This document shows positions 44,408 to 54,021 of a stretch of 64,000 nt of DNA, one piece after another. The translations under genes were made by a program, and so were the position numbers. The stretch comes from Paracoccaceae bacterium (GTDB lineage Bacteria > Pseudomonadota > Alphaproteobacteria > Rhodobacterales > Rhodobacteraceae): positions 1-64,000 of the forward strand of contig JAIXPH010000030.1 of NCBI GenBank assembly GCA_027486345.1, given 5' to 3'. Below the pieces are notes generated by a model. The model was given only the letters and a program-made list of their open reading frames with translations. It searched no databases and was not told the origin of the DNA. The stretch's first letter is position 1; each line of letters starts with the position of its first letter.

Positions 44408-45404
44408 CGCCCGCTTCGCCAAAGGTCGCCATGCCGGAATGGCAGGCGAGCGCACCCTTGACCACGCCCAAGGCCAGCGCCGCGCCCGATCCCTCGCCCA
44501 AGCGCAGGCCCAGCGACAAGAGCGGCTCCTTGCCCAGCGCCGCCAGCAGGCGGCCATGCGCGGCCTCGGCGCTGACATGACCCGCGAGGCAGTGATCCAG
44601 CGCGCCCGGAACCGCGCGCGCCAGCACGGCGGCAGAGGCGGTGCAGATGAACCCGTCCAGCACCACCGGAATCCGCTCCATCCGCGCCCGCGCGATGGCC
44701 CCGGCCATGGCGGCAAGCTCACGCCCGCCCAGACAGCGCAACACCTCCAGCGGGTCATCGCTGGCAAGCAGCGCCACGCCCGCCGCCACGACCTGCGCCT
44801 TGCGCGCCAGCCCCGCATCATCGACGCCGGTGCCCCGCCCGACCCACTCCGCCGCATCGCCGCCGAACAGCGCGCAGGCCAAGGCGGCGGCGGGGGTGGT
44901 GTTGCCGATCCCCATCTCCCCCACCACAAGCGCATCCGCGGCGGGGTCCACCGCATCCCAGCCCGTGGCGAGGGCCGCGACCACCTCGGCTTCGGTCATG
45001 GCGGGGCCTTGGGTGAAATCGGCGGTGGGCCGGTCCAGATCCAGCGCGTGCACCGACATCGACGCGCCAAAGGCCCGCGACAATTGGTTGATCGCCGCCC
45101 CGCCCGCGCGGAAGTTGGCCACCATCTGCACGGTCACTTCCGCCGGAAAGGCCGAAACCCCCTGCGCCACCACGCCATGATTGCCCGCAAAGACGATGAC
45201 CTGCGGGCGGTCGAGATGCGGCCGGTCCGTGCCCTGCCACCCGGCGAACCAGATCGCCACCTCCTCCAGCCGCCCAAGCGCACCCGGCGGCTTGGTCAAT
45301 TGCCCGTTGCGCGCCTCTGCCCCGACCCGCGCCGCAGCATCGGCTGCGGGCATCTGCGACAGGATCTGGCGAAAGGCGGCAAGGCTGGTAAAGGGGGCGG
45401 TCAT
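44394..45404 (-). CDS. cobT: Nicotinate-nucleotide:dimethylbenzimidazole phosphoribosyltransferase
   Basis: A 336-residue enzyme that makes alpha-ribazole phosphate for the cobalamin lower loop. Conserved blocks include [44 protein letters not shown] and the C-terminal [13 protein letters not shown] with the catalytic glutamate. ATG at 45404 has GAGG upstream. It is divergent from cobS with a 78-base gap, too short for a cobalamin riboswitch plus promoter, and none is visible. Confidence 0.95.
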   Translation of the reverse strand: MTAPFTSLAAFRQILSQMPAADAAARVGAEARNGQLTKPPGALGRLEEVAIWFAGWQGTDRPHLDRPQVIVFAGNHGVVAQGVSAFPAEVTVQMVANFRAGGAAINQLSRAFGASMSVHALDLDRPTADFTQGPAMTEAEVVAALATGWDAVDPAADALVVGEMGIGNTTPAAALACALFGGDAAEWVGRGTGVDDAGLARKAQVVAAGVALLASDDPLEVLRCLGGRELAAMAGAIARARMERIPVVLDGFICTASAAVLARAVPGALDHCLAGHVSAEAAHGRLLAALGKEPLLSLGLRLGEGSGAALALGVVKGALACHSGMATFGEAGVSAG

Positions 45405-45482
45405 GGCAATCCTCGTTGAAAGCGGGCAGGACAGGAAGTAGCCAAGACCCCGCCCGCCCGCCAGCCCGGAAAGGACCCAAGC

Positions 45483-46241
45483 ATGACCCTGCGCGACATC
45501 CTGGCGCGAGGTGCCAATGACCTCGTCAGCGGCTTCGGCCTGCTCAGCCGCCTGCCCGTCCCCAGCCGCGCCTTTACCGGTGCGCGGTCGGTCTGGGTCT
45601 GGCCGGTGGTGGGTGCGGTGGTCGGTGCGGCGGCGGGGCTGGTCGCGGTGGCCGCGACCGCCAGCGGCCTGTCGCCCGGCGTCACGGCGGCGCTGGTCAT
45701 GGCGACGGCGACGCTGCTGACCGGGGCCATGCATGACGATGGTCTGGCCGACAGCGCCGACGGCCTGTTCGGTGGCTGGACGCCCGAACGGCGGCTTGAG
45801 ATCATGAAGGACAGCCGCATCGGCAGTTATGGCCTGTTGGCGCTGCTGATCACCGGATTGGCGCGCTGGTCGGCGCTGACCCTGCTGGTCTCGTCCACCT
45901 TTGCCCTTCCCGTTCTGATCGCCGCAGGGGCACTGTCGCGCGCGCCGATGGCGGTGATGATGGCGGTGATGCCGGGTGCCCGTCCGGGCGGCCTGTCCGC
46001 CGGCACCGGTCGCCCCGGCCTGCCCCGGACGCTTCTGACCTGCGCCATCGCGCTGGCCATTGGGCTGGCCACCCTCGGCCCGGCCATCCTGCCCCTGCTA
46101 CCCGCCGCCATCCTGCCCGCCGTGGCGATGGGCTGGCTGGCGCGGCGACGCATCGGCGGTCAGACTGGCGACATCCTTGGCGCGGCGCAGCATCTGGCCG
46201 AGACCGCGATCCTGATCACGGCCAGCGCGGCCCTGACCTGA
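45483..46241 (+). CDS. cobS: Adenosylcobinamide-GDP ribazoletransferase (cobalamin synthase)
   Basis: A 252-residue inner-membrane protein joining adenosylcobinamide-GDP with alpha-ribazole. [16 protein letters not shown] and [11 protein letters not shown] are the conserved active-site blocks; about seven hydrophobic segments surround them. AAAGGA precedes the ATG. With the divergent cobT it completes the nucleotide-loop step. Confidence 0.95.
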   Translation: MTLRDILARGANDLVSGFGLLSRLPVPSRAFTGARSVWVWPVVGAVVGAAAGLVAVAATASGLSPGVTAALVMATATLLTGAMHDDGLADSADGLFGGWTPERRLEIMKDSRIGSYGLLALLITGLARWSALTLLVSSTFALPVLIAAGALSRAPMAVMMAVMPGARPGGLSAGTGRPGLPRTLLTCAIALAIGLATLGPAILPLLPAAILPAVAMGWLARRRIGGQTGDILGAAQHLAETAILITASAALT

Positions 46242-46274
46242 CGTCCCCGTGGCGCGGACCTTCTGAAAGGCCCA

Positions 46275-46296
46275 CAGGGGGCGCGCGCGCCCCCTG
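46275..46296. terminator. Perfect palindrome between cobS and tex
   Basis: CAGGGGGCGCG pairs with its complement CGCGCCCCCTG (22 bases, no loop excess) between two converging genes; no T-run, so it may be a weak terminator. Confidence 0.6.
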
Positions 46297-46333
46297 ATCT
46301 TTCGCCACAGGAACGGGCGCCTCAGGATCGGGA

Positions 46334-48661
46334 TCAGCGCCCGAACTTGCCCTTCAGCGCATCGGCAAAGGCATTGCCCCCGCCTGACGCCGGTGCCGAG
46401 CTCATCGGGCCGCGCGGGGCGGGTTTGCCGCCCTTGGGCGCGGGGCCACGATCCTCACGCCGTTCGCGGACCTGTTCGCGGGCTTCGGAGGAGTCCGACT
46501 TCATGGTCAGGGCGATGCGCTTGCGCGGGGCGTCCACCTCGACCACCCGGACCTTGACCACATCGCCCGCCTTGACCACCTCATGCGGGTCCTTGACGAA
46601 ACGGTCGGCCAGTTGGCTGACATGCACCAGCCCGTCCTGATGCACCCCGATATCGACGAAAGCGCCAAAGGCCGCGACGTTGGTGACCGTGCCTTCCAGC
46701 AGCATTCCCACCTTCAGGTCGCGGATTTCGTTGACACCTTCGGCAAAGCTGGCGGTCTTGAAGCTGGGGCGCGGGTCGCGGCCGGGCTTTTCCAACTCGG
46801 CCAGAATATCCTTGACCGTGGGCAGGCCGAACCGCGCATCGACAAAGGCGCGGGGGTCCACTTGTTTCAGGGCGGCGCTATCGCCCATCAGCGCGCGGAT
46901 GTCCCGCCCGCAGGCCGCCACGATCTTGCGCGCCAGATCATAGGCTTCGGGGTGGACACTGGAGGCATCGAGCGGTTCCGTCCCACCTGCAATCCGCAAG
47001 AACCCTGCCGCCTGTTCAAAGGCCTTCGGCCCCAGCCGCGCGACCTTGAGCAACTCCTTGCGGGTCTTGAACGGGCCATTGGCGTCGCGGTGGGCCACGA
47101 TCGCCTCGGCCAGTGACGGGCCGACACCCGACACACGGGCCAGCAAAGGGGCCGAGGCCGTGTTCACATCCACCCCCACCGCGTTCACGGCATCCTCGAC
47201 CACCGCCTCAAGCGAGCGGCCCAGACGGTGCTGATCGACGTCGTGCTGATACTGGCCCACACCGATGGATTTCGGTTCGATCTTGACCAGTTCGGCCAAG
47301 GGGTCTTGCAGCCGCCGCGCGATGGACACCGCGCCGCGCAGGGACACATCCAGATCGGGGAATTCGCGGGCGGCAAGTTCTGAGGCCGAATAGACCGAGG
47401 CCCCGGCTTCCGACACGATCACCTTGACCGGCTTTTCGCTGCCCGGCAGATGCGCCAGCAGATCGCCCACCATCTTTTCCGTCTCACGGCTGGCGGTGCC
47501 GTTGCCGATGGCGATCAACGCCACGCGGTGCTTGGTGATCAGTTGCGCCAGCGCAACCTGTGCGCCGCGCAGATCGTTCTTGGGCTGGAAGGGATAGACC
47601 GTGTCCGTCCCCAGCACCTTGCCCGTCGCATCGATCACCGCGGCCTTCACGCCGGTGCGGATGCCGGGGTCCAGCCCCATCGTGGCCTTGCCGCCTGCCG
47701 GGGCTGCCAAGAGCAGGTCTTTCAGGTTGCGGGCAAAGACGCGGATCGCCTCTTCTTCCGCCTTCTCGCGCAGTTCCGCCATCAGATCGAGGCTGAGCGA
47801 GGTTTTGATCTTCACCCGCCACGCCCAGCTTGCCGCGTCGCGCAGCCATTTGTCGCCTGCACCGGGGCCACTGGCGGACAGCATCGCCGCGCAGGCGCGT
47901 TCCGCGGGGCTTTCGCCGCGCGGGGCGTCGGCATCCACCTCAAGGTCCAGCGACAGGAAGCCTTCGTTACGCCCGCGCAGCATGGCCAGAACGCGGTGCG
48001 AGGGCGCGGTGGACCATGCCTCCTCATGCTGGAAATAGTCGGAAAACTTGGCCCCTTCGGCCTCTTTCCCGGCCACCACCTTGGCCGACAGACGGCCTGC
48101 CTGCCGCATGTGGCTGCGCAAACGGCCCAGAAGGTCGGCGTTTTCGGCCAGCCCTTCGGCGAGGATATCGCGTGCGCCCTCAAGGGCGGCTTTCACATCC
48201 GGCACAGCCTCGGTCACATAGCCCGACGCCAAGGCCGCAGGATCGGCGCGGCGGTCGGCGAGGATGGCATCGTGCAGGGGCTGCAAACCATTTTCGCGCG
48301 CGATCATCGCCTTGGTGCGGCGCTTGGGCTTGTAGGGCAGATAGATATCCTCAAGCTCTGCCTTGGTTCCGGCCTTGGTCAGGCTGGCAGACAGCGCATC
48401 GGTCATTTTCCCCTGTTCGGTGATCGAGGCGATAATGGCCGCGCGCCGCGCCTCCATCTCGCGCAGGTAGGACAGGCGTTCCGCCAGATTGCGCAACTGG
48501 GTGTCATCCAATCCCCCCGTCACCTCCTTGCGGTAGCGCGCGATAAAGGGGACGGTGGCACCCTCATCCAGCAGGGTGATGGCGGCGGCGACCTGACCCA
48601 CGGCGGCCCCGATTTCGGCAGCGATCACATGCGGAATGCGGCGGAGAGCGGCGTCAGACAT
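46334..48661 (-). CDS. tex: Tex-family RNA-binding transcriptional accessory protein
   Basis: A 775-residue cytoplasmic protein. In order: helical Tex N-terminal domain ([18 protein letters not shown]), an RNase-H-like YqgF domain ([16 protein letters not shown]), a helix-hairpin-helix region ([15 protein letters not shown]) and a C-terminal S1 RNA-binding domain ([20 protein letters not shown]). A basic Gly/Pro-rich tail follows. The family binds nucleic acids and influences transcription and sRNA decay. Stands alone. Confidence 0.94.
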   Translation of the reverse strand: MSDAALRRIPHVIAAEIGAAVGQVAAAITLLDEGATVPFIARYRKEVTGGLDDTQLRNLAERLSYLREMEARRAAIIASITEQGKMTDALSASLTKAGTKAELEDIYLPYKPKRRTKAMIARENGLQPLHDAILADRRADPAALASGYVTEAVPDVKAALEGARDILAEGLAENADLLGRLRSHMRQAGRLSAKVVAGKEAEGAKFSDYFQHEEAWSTAPSHRVLAMLRGRNEGFLSLDLEVDADAPRGESPAERACAAMLSASGPGAGDKWLRDAASWAWRVKIKTSLSLDLMAELREKAEEEAIRVFARNLKDLLLAAPAGGKATMGLDPGIRTGVKAAVIDATGKVLGTDTVYPFQPKNDLRGAQVALAQLITKHRVALIAIGNGTASRETEKMVGDLLAHLPGSEKPVKVIVSEAGASVYSASELAAREFPDLDVSLRGAVSIARRLQDPLAELVKIEPKSIGVGQYQHDVDQHRLGRSLEAVVEDAVNAVGVDVNTASAPLLARVSGVGPSLAEAIVAHRDANGPFKTRKELLKVARLGPKAFEQAAGFLRIAGGTEPLDASSVHPEAYDLARKIVAACGRDIRALMGDSAALKQVDPRAFVDARFGLPTVKDILAELEKPGRDPRPSFKTASFAEGVNEIRDLKVGMLLEGTVTNVAAFGAFVDIGVHQDGLVHVSQLADRFVKDPHEVVKAGDVVKVRVVEVDAPRKRIALTMKSDSSEAREQVRERREDRGPAPKGGKPAPRGPMSSAPASGGGNAFADALKGKFGR

Positions 48662-48847
48662 CGGGCGGTCCTTCTTGGGTCAGATCACAGGTTCAAGTAA
48701 CTGGGCGGCAACGCGAACGCGCGGCGGAGGGCGACCATAGCGCCCGGCGCGGGTGGGGCCAAGGGGTGCGGTCCCGACGATCCCGACGACGGAAAGCGCG
48801 GCACGCGGCGTAGAACGTGCTTAACCCGTGTTGCCAAAGGCCAAATC

Positions 48848-49345
48848 ATGTCCCAACTGTTCCACCGTTACGCCACGCCCCTGATCACCGGGCTGTTCCT
48901 TGTCTCGCTGATTTCCGGCCTTGCGCTGTTCTTCCATGTCGGGCCTGCGGGCTTTCACGGCATGCACGAGATCCTGAGCCTTGTGCTGATCCTGCCCTGT
49001 GGCCTGCACCTGTGGAAGAACTGGCGGCCCATGCTGGGCTACTTTCGCCGCGCGCCGATGGCGATCGCCTTGGTCCTGTCGGTCTTGGCGGCAGGGGCAT
49101 TCCTGATTCCCACCGGCACGGCGACGGCGGGCGGTCCGCCGCAGTTCCAACTGTTCAACCGGGTGATGGGTCAACCGCTGGAGCGCGTCGCCCCGGCCCT
49201 CGGCGCGGATGCCACGACTTTGGCAGATGCGCTGACCTCGGCAGGGTTCACCGTGGGTGAGGGGCAGTCGCTGGCGCAGATCGCCAGCGCCTCGGGCAAG
49301 ACGGATGCCGATGTGGCGGCGACCCTGATGGGGGCCTTGCGGTGA
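48848..49345 (+). CDS. DUF4405-type membrane protein
   Basis: A 165-residue protein with three hydrophobic segments (about 11-33, 39-57, 70-92). The cytochrome-b-like HxxH spacing around HGMHEILSLVLILPCGLHLW suggests a haem-binding helical core as in DUF4405. The C-terminal half is soluble and looks like a small helical module. The role is unknown. ATG at 48848 has AAAGG upstream. Divergent from tex. Confidence 0.68.
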   Translation: MSQLFHRYATPLITGLFLVSLISGLALFFHVGPAGFHGMHEILSLVLILPCGLHLWKNWRPMLGYFRRAPMAIALVLSVLAAGAFLIPTGTATAGGPPQFQLFNRVMGQPLERVAPALGADATTLADALTSAGFTVGEGQSLAQIASASGKTDADVAATLMGALR

Positions 49346-49386
49346 GCGAGCGGGGGGCTGGCTGTCGCGCGGCCCCCTCACCCTGA

Positions 49387-49410
49387 CCCTCTCCCCCGGA
49401 GGGGAGAGGG
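49387..49410. terminator. Perfect hairpin between the DUF4405 gene and the glycerate kinase gene
   Basis: CCCTCTCCCC (49387-49396) and GGGGAGAGGG (49401-49410) pair around CGGA, preceded by CTCACCCTGA; a common bidirectional terminator-like repeat in proteobacteria. Confidence 0.65.
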
Positions 49411-49466
49411 GATCGCGCCTTTCCTCACCGCGTTTCCTGATGTCCGCGCCTTCGGTCTGGCGGTCC

Positions 49467-50723
49467 CTACCAGATCAAAATGGCGCGGAAGTCGTTGACA
49501 TTGGTCAGCGTCGGTCCGGTCAGGACCTGATCGCCCAGCGCGGCAAAGAAGCTGTGGGCGTCGTTGCGCGTCAGATGCGCGGCGGCGTCCAGCCCCATGG
49601 CCGTCGCGCGGGACAGCGTATCGGGGCCGATCACCGCCCCCGCCACCTCTGCCGCGCCGTCGACGCCATCGGTGTCGCAGGCGATGGCATGGATACCCGC
49701 CGCCCCATCCAGCGCCAACGCCAGGGCCAGCGCATATTCGGCATTCGGCCCGCCGATGCCATCGCCGCGCCGCGTCACCGTCAGTTCCCCCCCGGACAGC
49801 AGCACCAAGGGCATGGCCCCGGCCCCCCGCCGCGCGGCATGTTCGCGGGCCAAGGCCGCATGGACGCGGGCGATCTCGCGGGCCTCGCCCTCGACCCGGT
49901 CGCCGAGGATCACCACCTCGCATCCCGATTGCCGCGCCAGATCGGCCGCGGCGGCCAGCGATTGCGCGGGCGCGGCGATCACGCGGTTGCTCACCCGCGA
50001 CAACCGCGCGTCCCCCGGCGGCACCACCCCCGAGCCCCAGGTCAACGTCGCGCGGACCGAGGCCGGAACGGCCACCGACCAGCGCGCCAGCACGGCCAAG
50101 GCCTCCTGCGGCGTCGAGGCATCCCCCACCGTCGGACCCGATCCGATGAAGGCCGGATCATCCCCCGGCACGTCCGAGATCATCAGGGACAGCATCCGCG
50201 CCGGATAGGCCGCAGCGGCCAATTGGCCGCCCTTCACCCGGCTGAGGTGCTTGCGCACCGTGTTCATCCGGTCAATCGGTGCACCGCTGGCCAGCAGGGC
50301 GGCATTGACCGCGCGCTTGTCGTCCAGACTGACTCCCGCCACCGGGGCCACCATCAGCGCCGAGGCCCCGCCCGACATCAGCGCCAGCACGAAATCCGCT
50401 GCCGTGAGCCCGGTCAGCAGCGCGAGCATCCGCGCCGTCGCCTCTGCCCCCGCCGTGTCGGGCACGGGATGCGCCGCCTCGATCACCTCAACCGCCTGAC
50501 AGGGGCGGGCATGGCCGTAGCGGGTGATGACGATCCCTTCGCAGGGTCCCCAGACGGACTCCACCGCTTCGGCCATGCGGGCGCTGGCCTTGCCCGCGCC
50601 GACCACCACCACCCGGCCCTTGGGGCGCGGGGGCAGCGCTTGGGGAATGGCGCGCATCGGATCGGCTACCGCGACCGCCCGGTCGAACAGCGCCCGCAGC
50701 AGCGCAGGGGGCGGCAGGGTCAC
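49467..50723 (-). CDS. Glycerate 2-kinase / MOFRL-family protein (GckA/TtuD type)
   Basis: A 418-residue enzyme. The N-terminal glycerate kinase domain has GAGKASARMAEAVE, LMSGGASALM, NTVRKHLSRVKGGQLA and ISDVPGDDPAFIGSGP; the C-terminal MOFRL domain has LLSGGELTVT and DTDGVDG. It phosphorylates glycerate to 2-phosphoglycerate. Some relatives are misnamed hydroxypyruvate reductase. GTG at 50723 follows GGAGGGCGGC and overlaps the upstream PfkB-type gene's stop (GTGA), so translation is coupled to that gene. Confidence 0.88.
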   Translation of the reverse strand: MTLPPPALLRALFDRAVAVADPMRAIPQALPPRPKGRVVVVGAGKASARMAEAVESVWGPCEGIVITRYGHARPCQAVEVIEAAHPVPDTAGAEATARMLALLTGLTAADFVLALMSGGASALMVAPVAGVSLDDKRAVNAALLASGAPIDRMNTVRKHLSRVKGGQLAAAAYPARMLSLMISDVPGDDPAFIGSGPTVGDASTPQEALAVLARWSVAVPASVRATLTWGSGVVPPGDARLSRVSNRVIAAPAQSLAAAADLARQSGCEVVILGDRVEGEAREIARVHAALAREHAARRGAGAMPLVLLSGGELTVTRRGDGIGGPNAEYALALALALDGAAGIHAIACDTDGVDGAAEVAGAVIGPDTLSRATAMGLDAAAHLTRNDAHSFFAALGDQVLTGPTLTNVNDFRAILIW

Positions 50724-51586
50724 GCCGCCCTCCGCCGTGCGATGGCCCGGGCGGCGACCTGCGCGCCCAGGGCGCAGGCCTCTGCCGCCGTCGCGCCCTG
50801 CAGCACGGCGGCGATATAGCCCGCGTTGAAGCCTTCGGGGGCCGATGCCGCCGCTTCGGCGGGTTGGGTTGTCAACTGTCCGTCCAATGCCAAGACCGCC
50901 CGTCCTTCGGGTTGCAGGACCACCACTTGTCCCGCCCCCATCTTGGCATATCGCGCCGCCGATGCCAGCGGGCTTGCATCGTGAAAGATCGCGGCCTCGG
51001 CCCGCGCCGTGGTCAGCACGATCCGCGCCAAGGCGGCTGCCACGCCGATCACCGCACGCGCCGTGGTGGCATCCGGCCACAAGCCAAGGCGCGAGGCCGG
51101 GATCAGCGCCAGCGGGCGCTTCATTTCGGCCAGCAGCGCCAGCAGGGCATAGCGATGCGCGGGGGGCAGGACCGCCAGCATGTCGCCGCCAAGGATCACC
51201 AGATCGGCCCCGGCAAGCGCCTGCCGCACGGCGGCGGGTTCGCGCATCAGCCCATGCGCGGCACTGTCGCCCAGCCAATGGCAGAATCGGCGCTGCGTGT
51301 CGTCGCGCGCCAGCAGATATTGCCCGACACCCCGGCGCGGATCGGGCGGCACCGGCGGGCAGTCGAGGCCAGACCGCGCGAGATAGGCCGCCAGCGCCGC
51401 CGATCCGTCATCAGTGCCAAGCCGGGTCAGGAAGGCGACGCGCCAGTCTTCGGGCACCAGACGGCGCAGATACCATGCGGTGGCGAGGGCCTCTCCGGCA
51501 AAACCGATTGGCGTGGCGGGGGTTGGGGCGGCCGGTCGCGCCTCGGTCAATTCGATCAACCCCTCACCGATACACACGATCCGCAT
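50720..51586 (-). CDS. PfkB/KdgK-like sugar kinase homolog lacking the catalytic aspartate
   Basis: A 288-residue ribokinase-fold protein. It resembles 2-keto-3-deoxygluconate kinase throughout (IVCIGEGLIELTE at the N-terminus; GFNAGYIAAVLQG near the C-terminus). The usual kinase block GAGD(S/T)F reads APEGF, so the catalytic Asp is replaced by Glu or absent; the substrate loop GGD.LNTAWYL reads AGEALATAWYL, and the expected arginine in the substrate block FTYWR is a leucine (FCHWL). It may be an inactive regulator or have a changed substrate. It is coupled to the glycerate kinase gene by a 4-base overlap. Confidence 0.75.
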   Translation of the reverse strand: MRIVCIGEGLIELTEARPAAPTPATPIGFAGEALATAWYLRRLVPEDWRVAFLTRLGTDDGSAALAAYLARSGLDCPPVPPDPRRGVGQYLLARDDTQRRFCHWLGDSAAHGLMREPAAVRQALAGADLVILGGDMLAVLPPAHRYALLALLAEMKRPLALIPASRLGLWPDATTARAVIGVAAALARIVLTTARAEAAIFHDASPLASAARYAKMGAGQVVVLQPEGRAVLALDGQLTTQPAEAAASAPEGFNAGYIAAVLQGATAAEACALGAQVAARAIARRRAA

Positions 51587-51757
51587 TTACCCTGCCCTGT
51601 CTTGCACCTGCCCGGGAGGGCCGTGCAAAAATCGGACCAAACCGGCCGAGACGGCGCTTCTGTCGTCGCGAAACTCCGGCTAGGCTGGGGCTGAAAACGA
51701 TTTCAGACCTGCGCCGCACCGCTTTGGCCACAGCCATGACCCGAAAGGAACGCCGCC

Positions 51758-52975
51758 ATGACCGCCGCCCCGCTGACCGACGCCGCCCACCGCGCCTTTC
51801 TGTGGCAGGATGCCCGGCGGCAGGTGGATTTCTTTCGCGCCAGCCTGAAGGCGGATGGCAGCTTTGCTGTTCTGGCCGCCGATGGCAGCCCCCTGCCCGA
51901 TGGGCCGCAGGAATTGCACACCACGACGCGGCTGGTGCATTCCTACGCCTTGGCGAAAGCGGCCGGAGAGGCGGACTGCGACGCCATTATCGATGCCGGG
52001 ATGGCCTGCCTGTTCGGCCAGCACCATGACGCGCAGCATGGTGGCTGGGTCTGGTCCTTTGACGCGGCGGGCGTGGCCGATGGGGTCAAGCTGGCTTACG
52101 GGCATGTCTTTGTCCTGCTGGCAGGCGCAAGCGCGCATCTGGTGGGCCACCCCGACGGTGCCCGCCTGATCGCCCAAGCAACCGAGGTGATTGAGGCCCG
52201 CTATTGGGACGAGGATCACGGCCTGTTGCGCGATGAATACGCCCGCGACTGGACGCCGTTTTCCACTTATCGCGGCATGAACGCCAACATGCACGGGGTT
52301 GAGGCGCTGCTTGCGGCCTATGAGGCGACAGGAACCCGGCGCTATCTCGATCAGGCGGGCCGCATCCTTGACTTCTTCACCCGCCGCATTGCCCCCGCGC
52401 ATGATTGGCGCATCCCCGAACACTACGACCAGAACTGGCAGATCGACACGGGCTATGAGGGCAACCCGATGTTCCGCCCCGCAGGCTCTACCCCCGGCCA
52501 TTCGTTCGAACTGGGGCGCCTGCTGATCCAGCATTGGGACCTCACCGGACGGGCCGACACCACCGCCCCCACCCGCGCCCGCGCGCTGATCGAGGCCGCG
52601 CTGCGTGACGGCTGGCGGCAGGACAAGGGCGGCATCGCCTATACGCTGAACCCCGTAACGGGCGCGATTGCCCGGCGTGACCGCTATTGGTGGCCGGTGA
52701 CCGAGGCGATCGGCGCGCTGTCAGCGCTGATGAAGATCGACCCGCAGCCGCAGGATGCCGATTGGTATGCCCGCCTGTGGGACTTTGCCCGCGCGCATTT
52801 CATCGACGCCCGGCACGGCGGCTGGTTTCCTGAGATTGACGAGGATGGCCAGCCCGACGCGCGCCAATTCCTTGGCAAACCCGACATCTATCACGCGGTG
52901 CAGGCGGATCTGATCCCGCTGGTCCCCGGCGTGTCCCGCTTGATCGACGGGTTGCGCGCCATCCCGCGCGGGTGA
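51758..52975 (+). CDS. AGE-family sugar epimerase/isomerase (N-acylglucosamine epimerase/YihS-like)
   Basis: A 405-residue (alpha/alpha)6-barrel enzyme. Likely active-site elements include HTTTRLVHSYAL, FSTYRGMNANMHGVEALL, TPGHSFELGRLLI and WWPVTEAIGAL, in line with the His-rich cleft of YihS and renin-binding-type epimerases. The family interconverts aldoses and ketoses (e.g., mannose/fructose) or 2-epimers. GAAAGGA precedes the ATG. It is divergent from the KdgK-like gene across 171 bases, so a linked sugar-acid or sugar pathway is suggested but unproven. Confidence 0.85.
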   Translation: MTAAPLTDAAHRAFLWQDARRQVDFFRASLKADGSFAVLAADGSPLPDGPQELHTTTRLVHSYALAKAAGEADCDAIIDAGMACLFGQHHDAQHGGWVWSFDAAGVADGVKLAYGHVFVLLAGASAHLVGHPDGARLIAQATEVIEARYWDEDHGLLRDEYARDWTPFSTYRGMNANMHGVEALLAAYEATGTRRYLDQAGRILDFFTRRIAPAHDWRIPEHYDQNWQIDTGYEGNPMFRPAGSTPGHSFELGRLLIQHWDLTGRADTTAPTRARALIEAALRDGWRQDKGGIAYTLNPVTGAIARRDRYWWPVTEAIGALSALMKIDPQPQDADWYARLWDFARAHFIDARHGGWFPEIDEDGQPDARQFLGKPDIYHAVQADLIPLVPGVSRLIDGLRAIPRG

Positions 52976-52998
52976 CTGTCGGGGCATGAAGGGGAGGA

Positions 52999-53075
52999 TG
53001 GTACAGCTTCCCCGGCTCGAACGGGGGACCCCCAGATCCACAATCTGGTGCTCTAACCAACTGAGCTAAAGCTGC
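52999..53075 (-). tRNA. tRNA-His(GTG)
   Basis: On the minus strand GCAGCTT pairs with AAGCTGT in the acceptor stem, the anticodon stem CCAGA/TCTGG encloses TTGTGGA (anticodon GTG), and the T-arm contains GTTCGAGCC. CCA is encoded after discriminator A73. Position -1 is T, not G, which matches the alphaproteobacterial tRNA-His group that lacks an encoded G-1. Confidence 0.96.
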
Positions 53076-53257
53076 ACTGATGCGCCGTTTACCCCCGGCT
53101 TTCGCGGATTGCAAGGGGCCGTCCGCCATCACAGGGCAGGTTTTCGCTGCCCCGTCTTGGGGGGGTGCCAGCCCGGCGGAAGGCCTTGCGGATCGGCCCG
53201 CCCTTGCGGAAGCGGCCCGCGCGCGTTAGGCGAAAGCGACAAGGAACGGAGGCTGCC

Positions 53258-53479
53258 ATGGGCATCGACAAGGAAAGCGACATCGCCGCGAATCTGCAGA
53301 TCGGCCCCACCTCGGCCGGGATGGTCCGCATTTATGTCGAGGCGGAGGGCGGAATCGAACTGCCGCTGGATTTCGACCCCGATGAGGCCGAAGAGATCGC
53401 CGAAGAGTTGCGCGCCGCCGCCGAGGCAGCTCGCAGCATGGGGTCGGCCCCCGCACCCAAAGGCAAGAAGGGCCGCTAA
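53258..53479 (+). CDS. Small conserved acidic protein (DUF6324-like)
   Basis: A 73-residue cytoplasmic protein starting MGIDKESDIAANLQIGPT, with a central VRIYVEAEGGIELPLDFD and an acidic helix (DEAEEIAEELRAAAEAAR). The function is unknown; similar proteins are widespread in Rhodobacteraceae and may correspond to DUF6324. GGAGG precedes the ATG. Its stop overlaps the stop of the converging mmcB by four bases. GTG or ATG starts upstream would enlarge it with Arg-rich sequence and are rejected. Confidence 0.75.
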   Translation: MGIDKESDIAANLQIGPTSAGMVRIYVEAEGGIELPLDFDPDEAEEIAEELRAAAEAARSMGSAPAPKGKKGR

Positions 53480-53937
53480 GGCCCCCACCCCGCGCCCGGA
53501 TCGCGCAGCGCTTGCAGCCGCAGGGCCGCGTGGCGGGCGAATTTCTGCACCATCACCTTGCGCCGCGCCGGGGCCAAGGGCTGTTCGGGCGGCATCCGCA
53601 CCACTTCGGCATCATAGGCATCGGCAAGGATCAACCCGGTTTCGGGCGGCAAGAGGTCGGTCGGGAAATCGGCATCCACCGCCCAGAAGAAGCGGTCACA
53701 CCACTCCAGATAGCCCTGCCACTTGCGGTCAGCCAGATAATCGGCGCGGCCGGATTTGCATTCGATCACCCAAAGCTCGCCCTTCGGGCCCAGCGCCATC
53801 ACATCGACGCGCAGGCCGGGCGTGGGGACCATTTCTTCGACCGTGACGAAATCCAGCGCCCTGAGCGCGCGGCAAACCCCGCGCGCAAGACGCACGCCGG
53901 GCAACGCAGGCAAGAAGGGGTCTGACAGCTGATCCAT
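53476..53937 (-). CDS. mmcB: MmcB-family DNA repair protein
   Basis: A 153-residue protein with the restriction-endonuclease-like core of MmcB: VDVMALGPKGELWVIECKSG (the acidic ExK nuclease motif) and WCDRFFWAVDADFP. In Caulobacter, MmcB belongs to the SOS-induced mutagenesis-related set. The start at 53937 is preferred because the family begins with a short LSDPFLPALPGVRLARGV stretch; no strong ribosome site is visible. A canonical SOS box lies 12 bases upstream. Confidence 0.88.
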   Translation of the reverse strand: MDQLSDPFLPALPGVRLARGVCRALRALDFVTVEEMVPTPGLRVDVMALGPKGELWVIECKSGRADYLADRKWQGYLEWCDRFFWAVDADFPTDLLPPETGLILADAYDAEVVRMPPEQPLAPARRKVMVQKFARHAALRLQALRDPGAGWGP

Positions 53938-53948
53938 GCCATAAACAT

Positions 53949-53963
53949 GAACGAAAGATGAAC
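53949..53963 (-). promoter_or_regulatory. SOS (LexA) box of mmcB
   Basis: On the minus strand GTTC-ATCTTTC-GTTC (15 bases) is an exact match to the alphaproteobacterial LexA motif GTTC-N7-GTTC, 12 bases upstream of the proposed mmcB start. Confidence 0.85.
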
Positions 53964-54021
53964 CACCTGCAAGCCCGGCCGAGGCCACGCTTGCCATCCC
54001 CCCTGACAGTGCCTATCTGTT

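Noticed and set aside
45405-45482. Cobalamin riboswitch between cobT and cobS
   Set aside because: The gap is only 78 bases and shows no B12-box; too short for the element.
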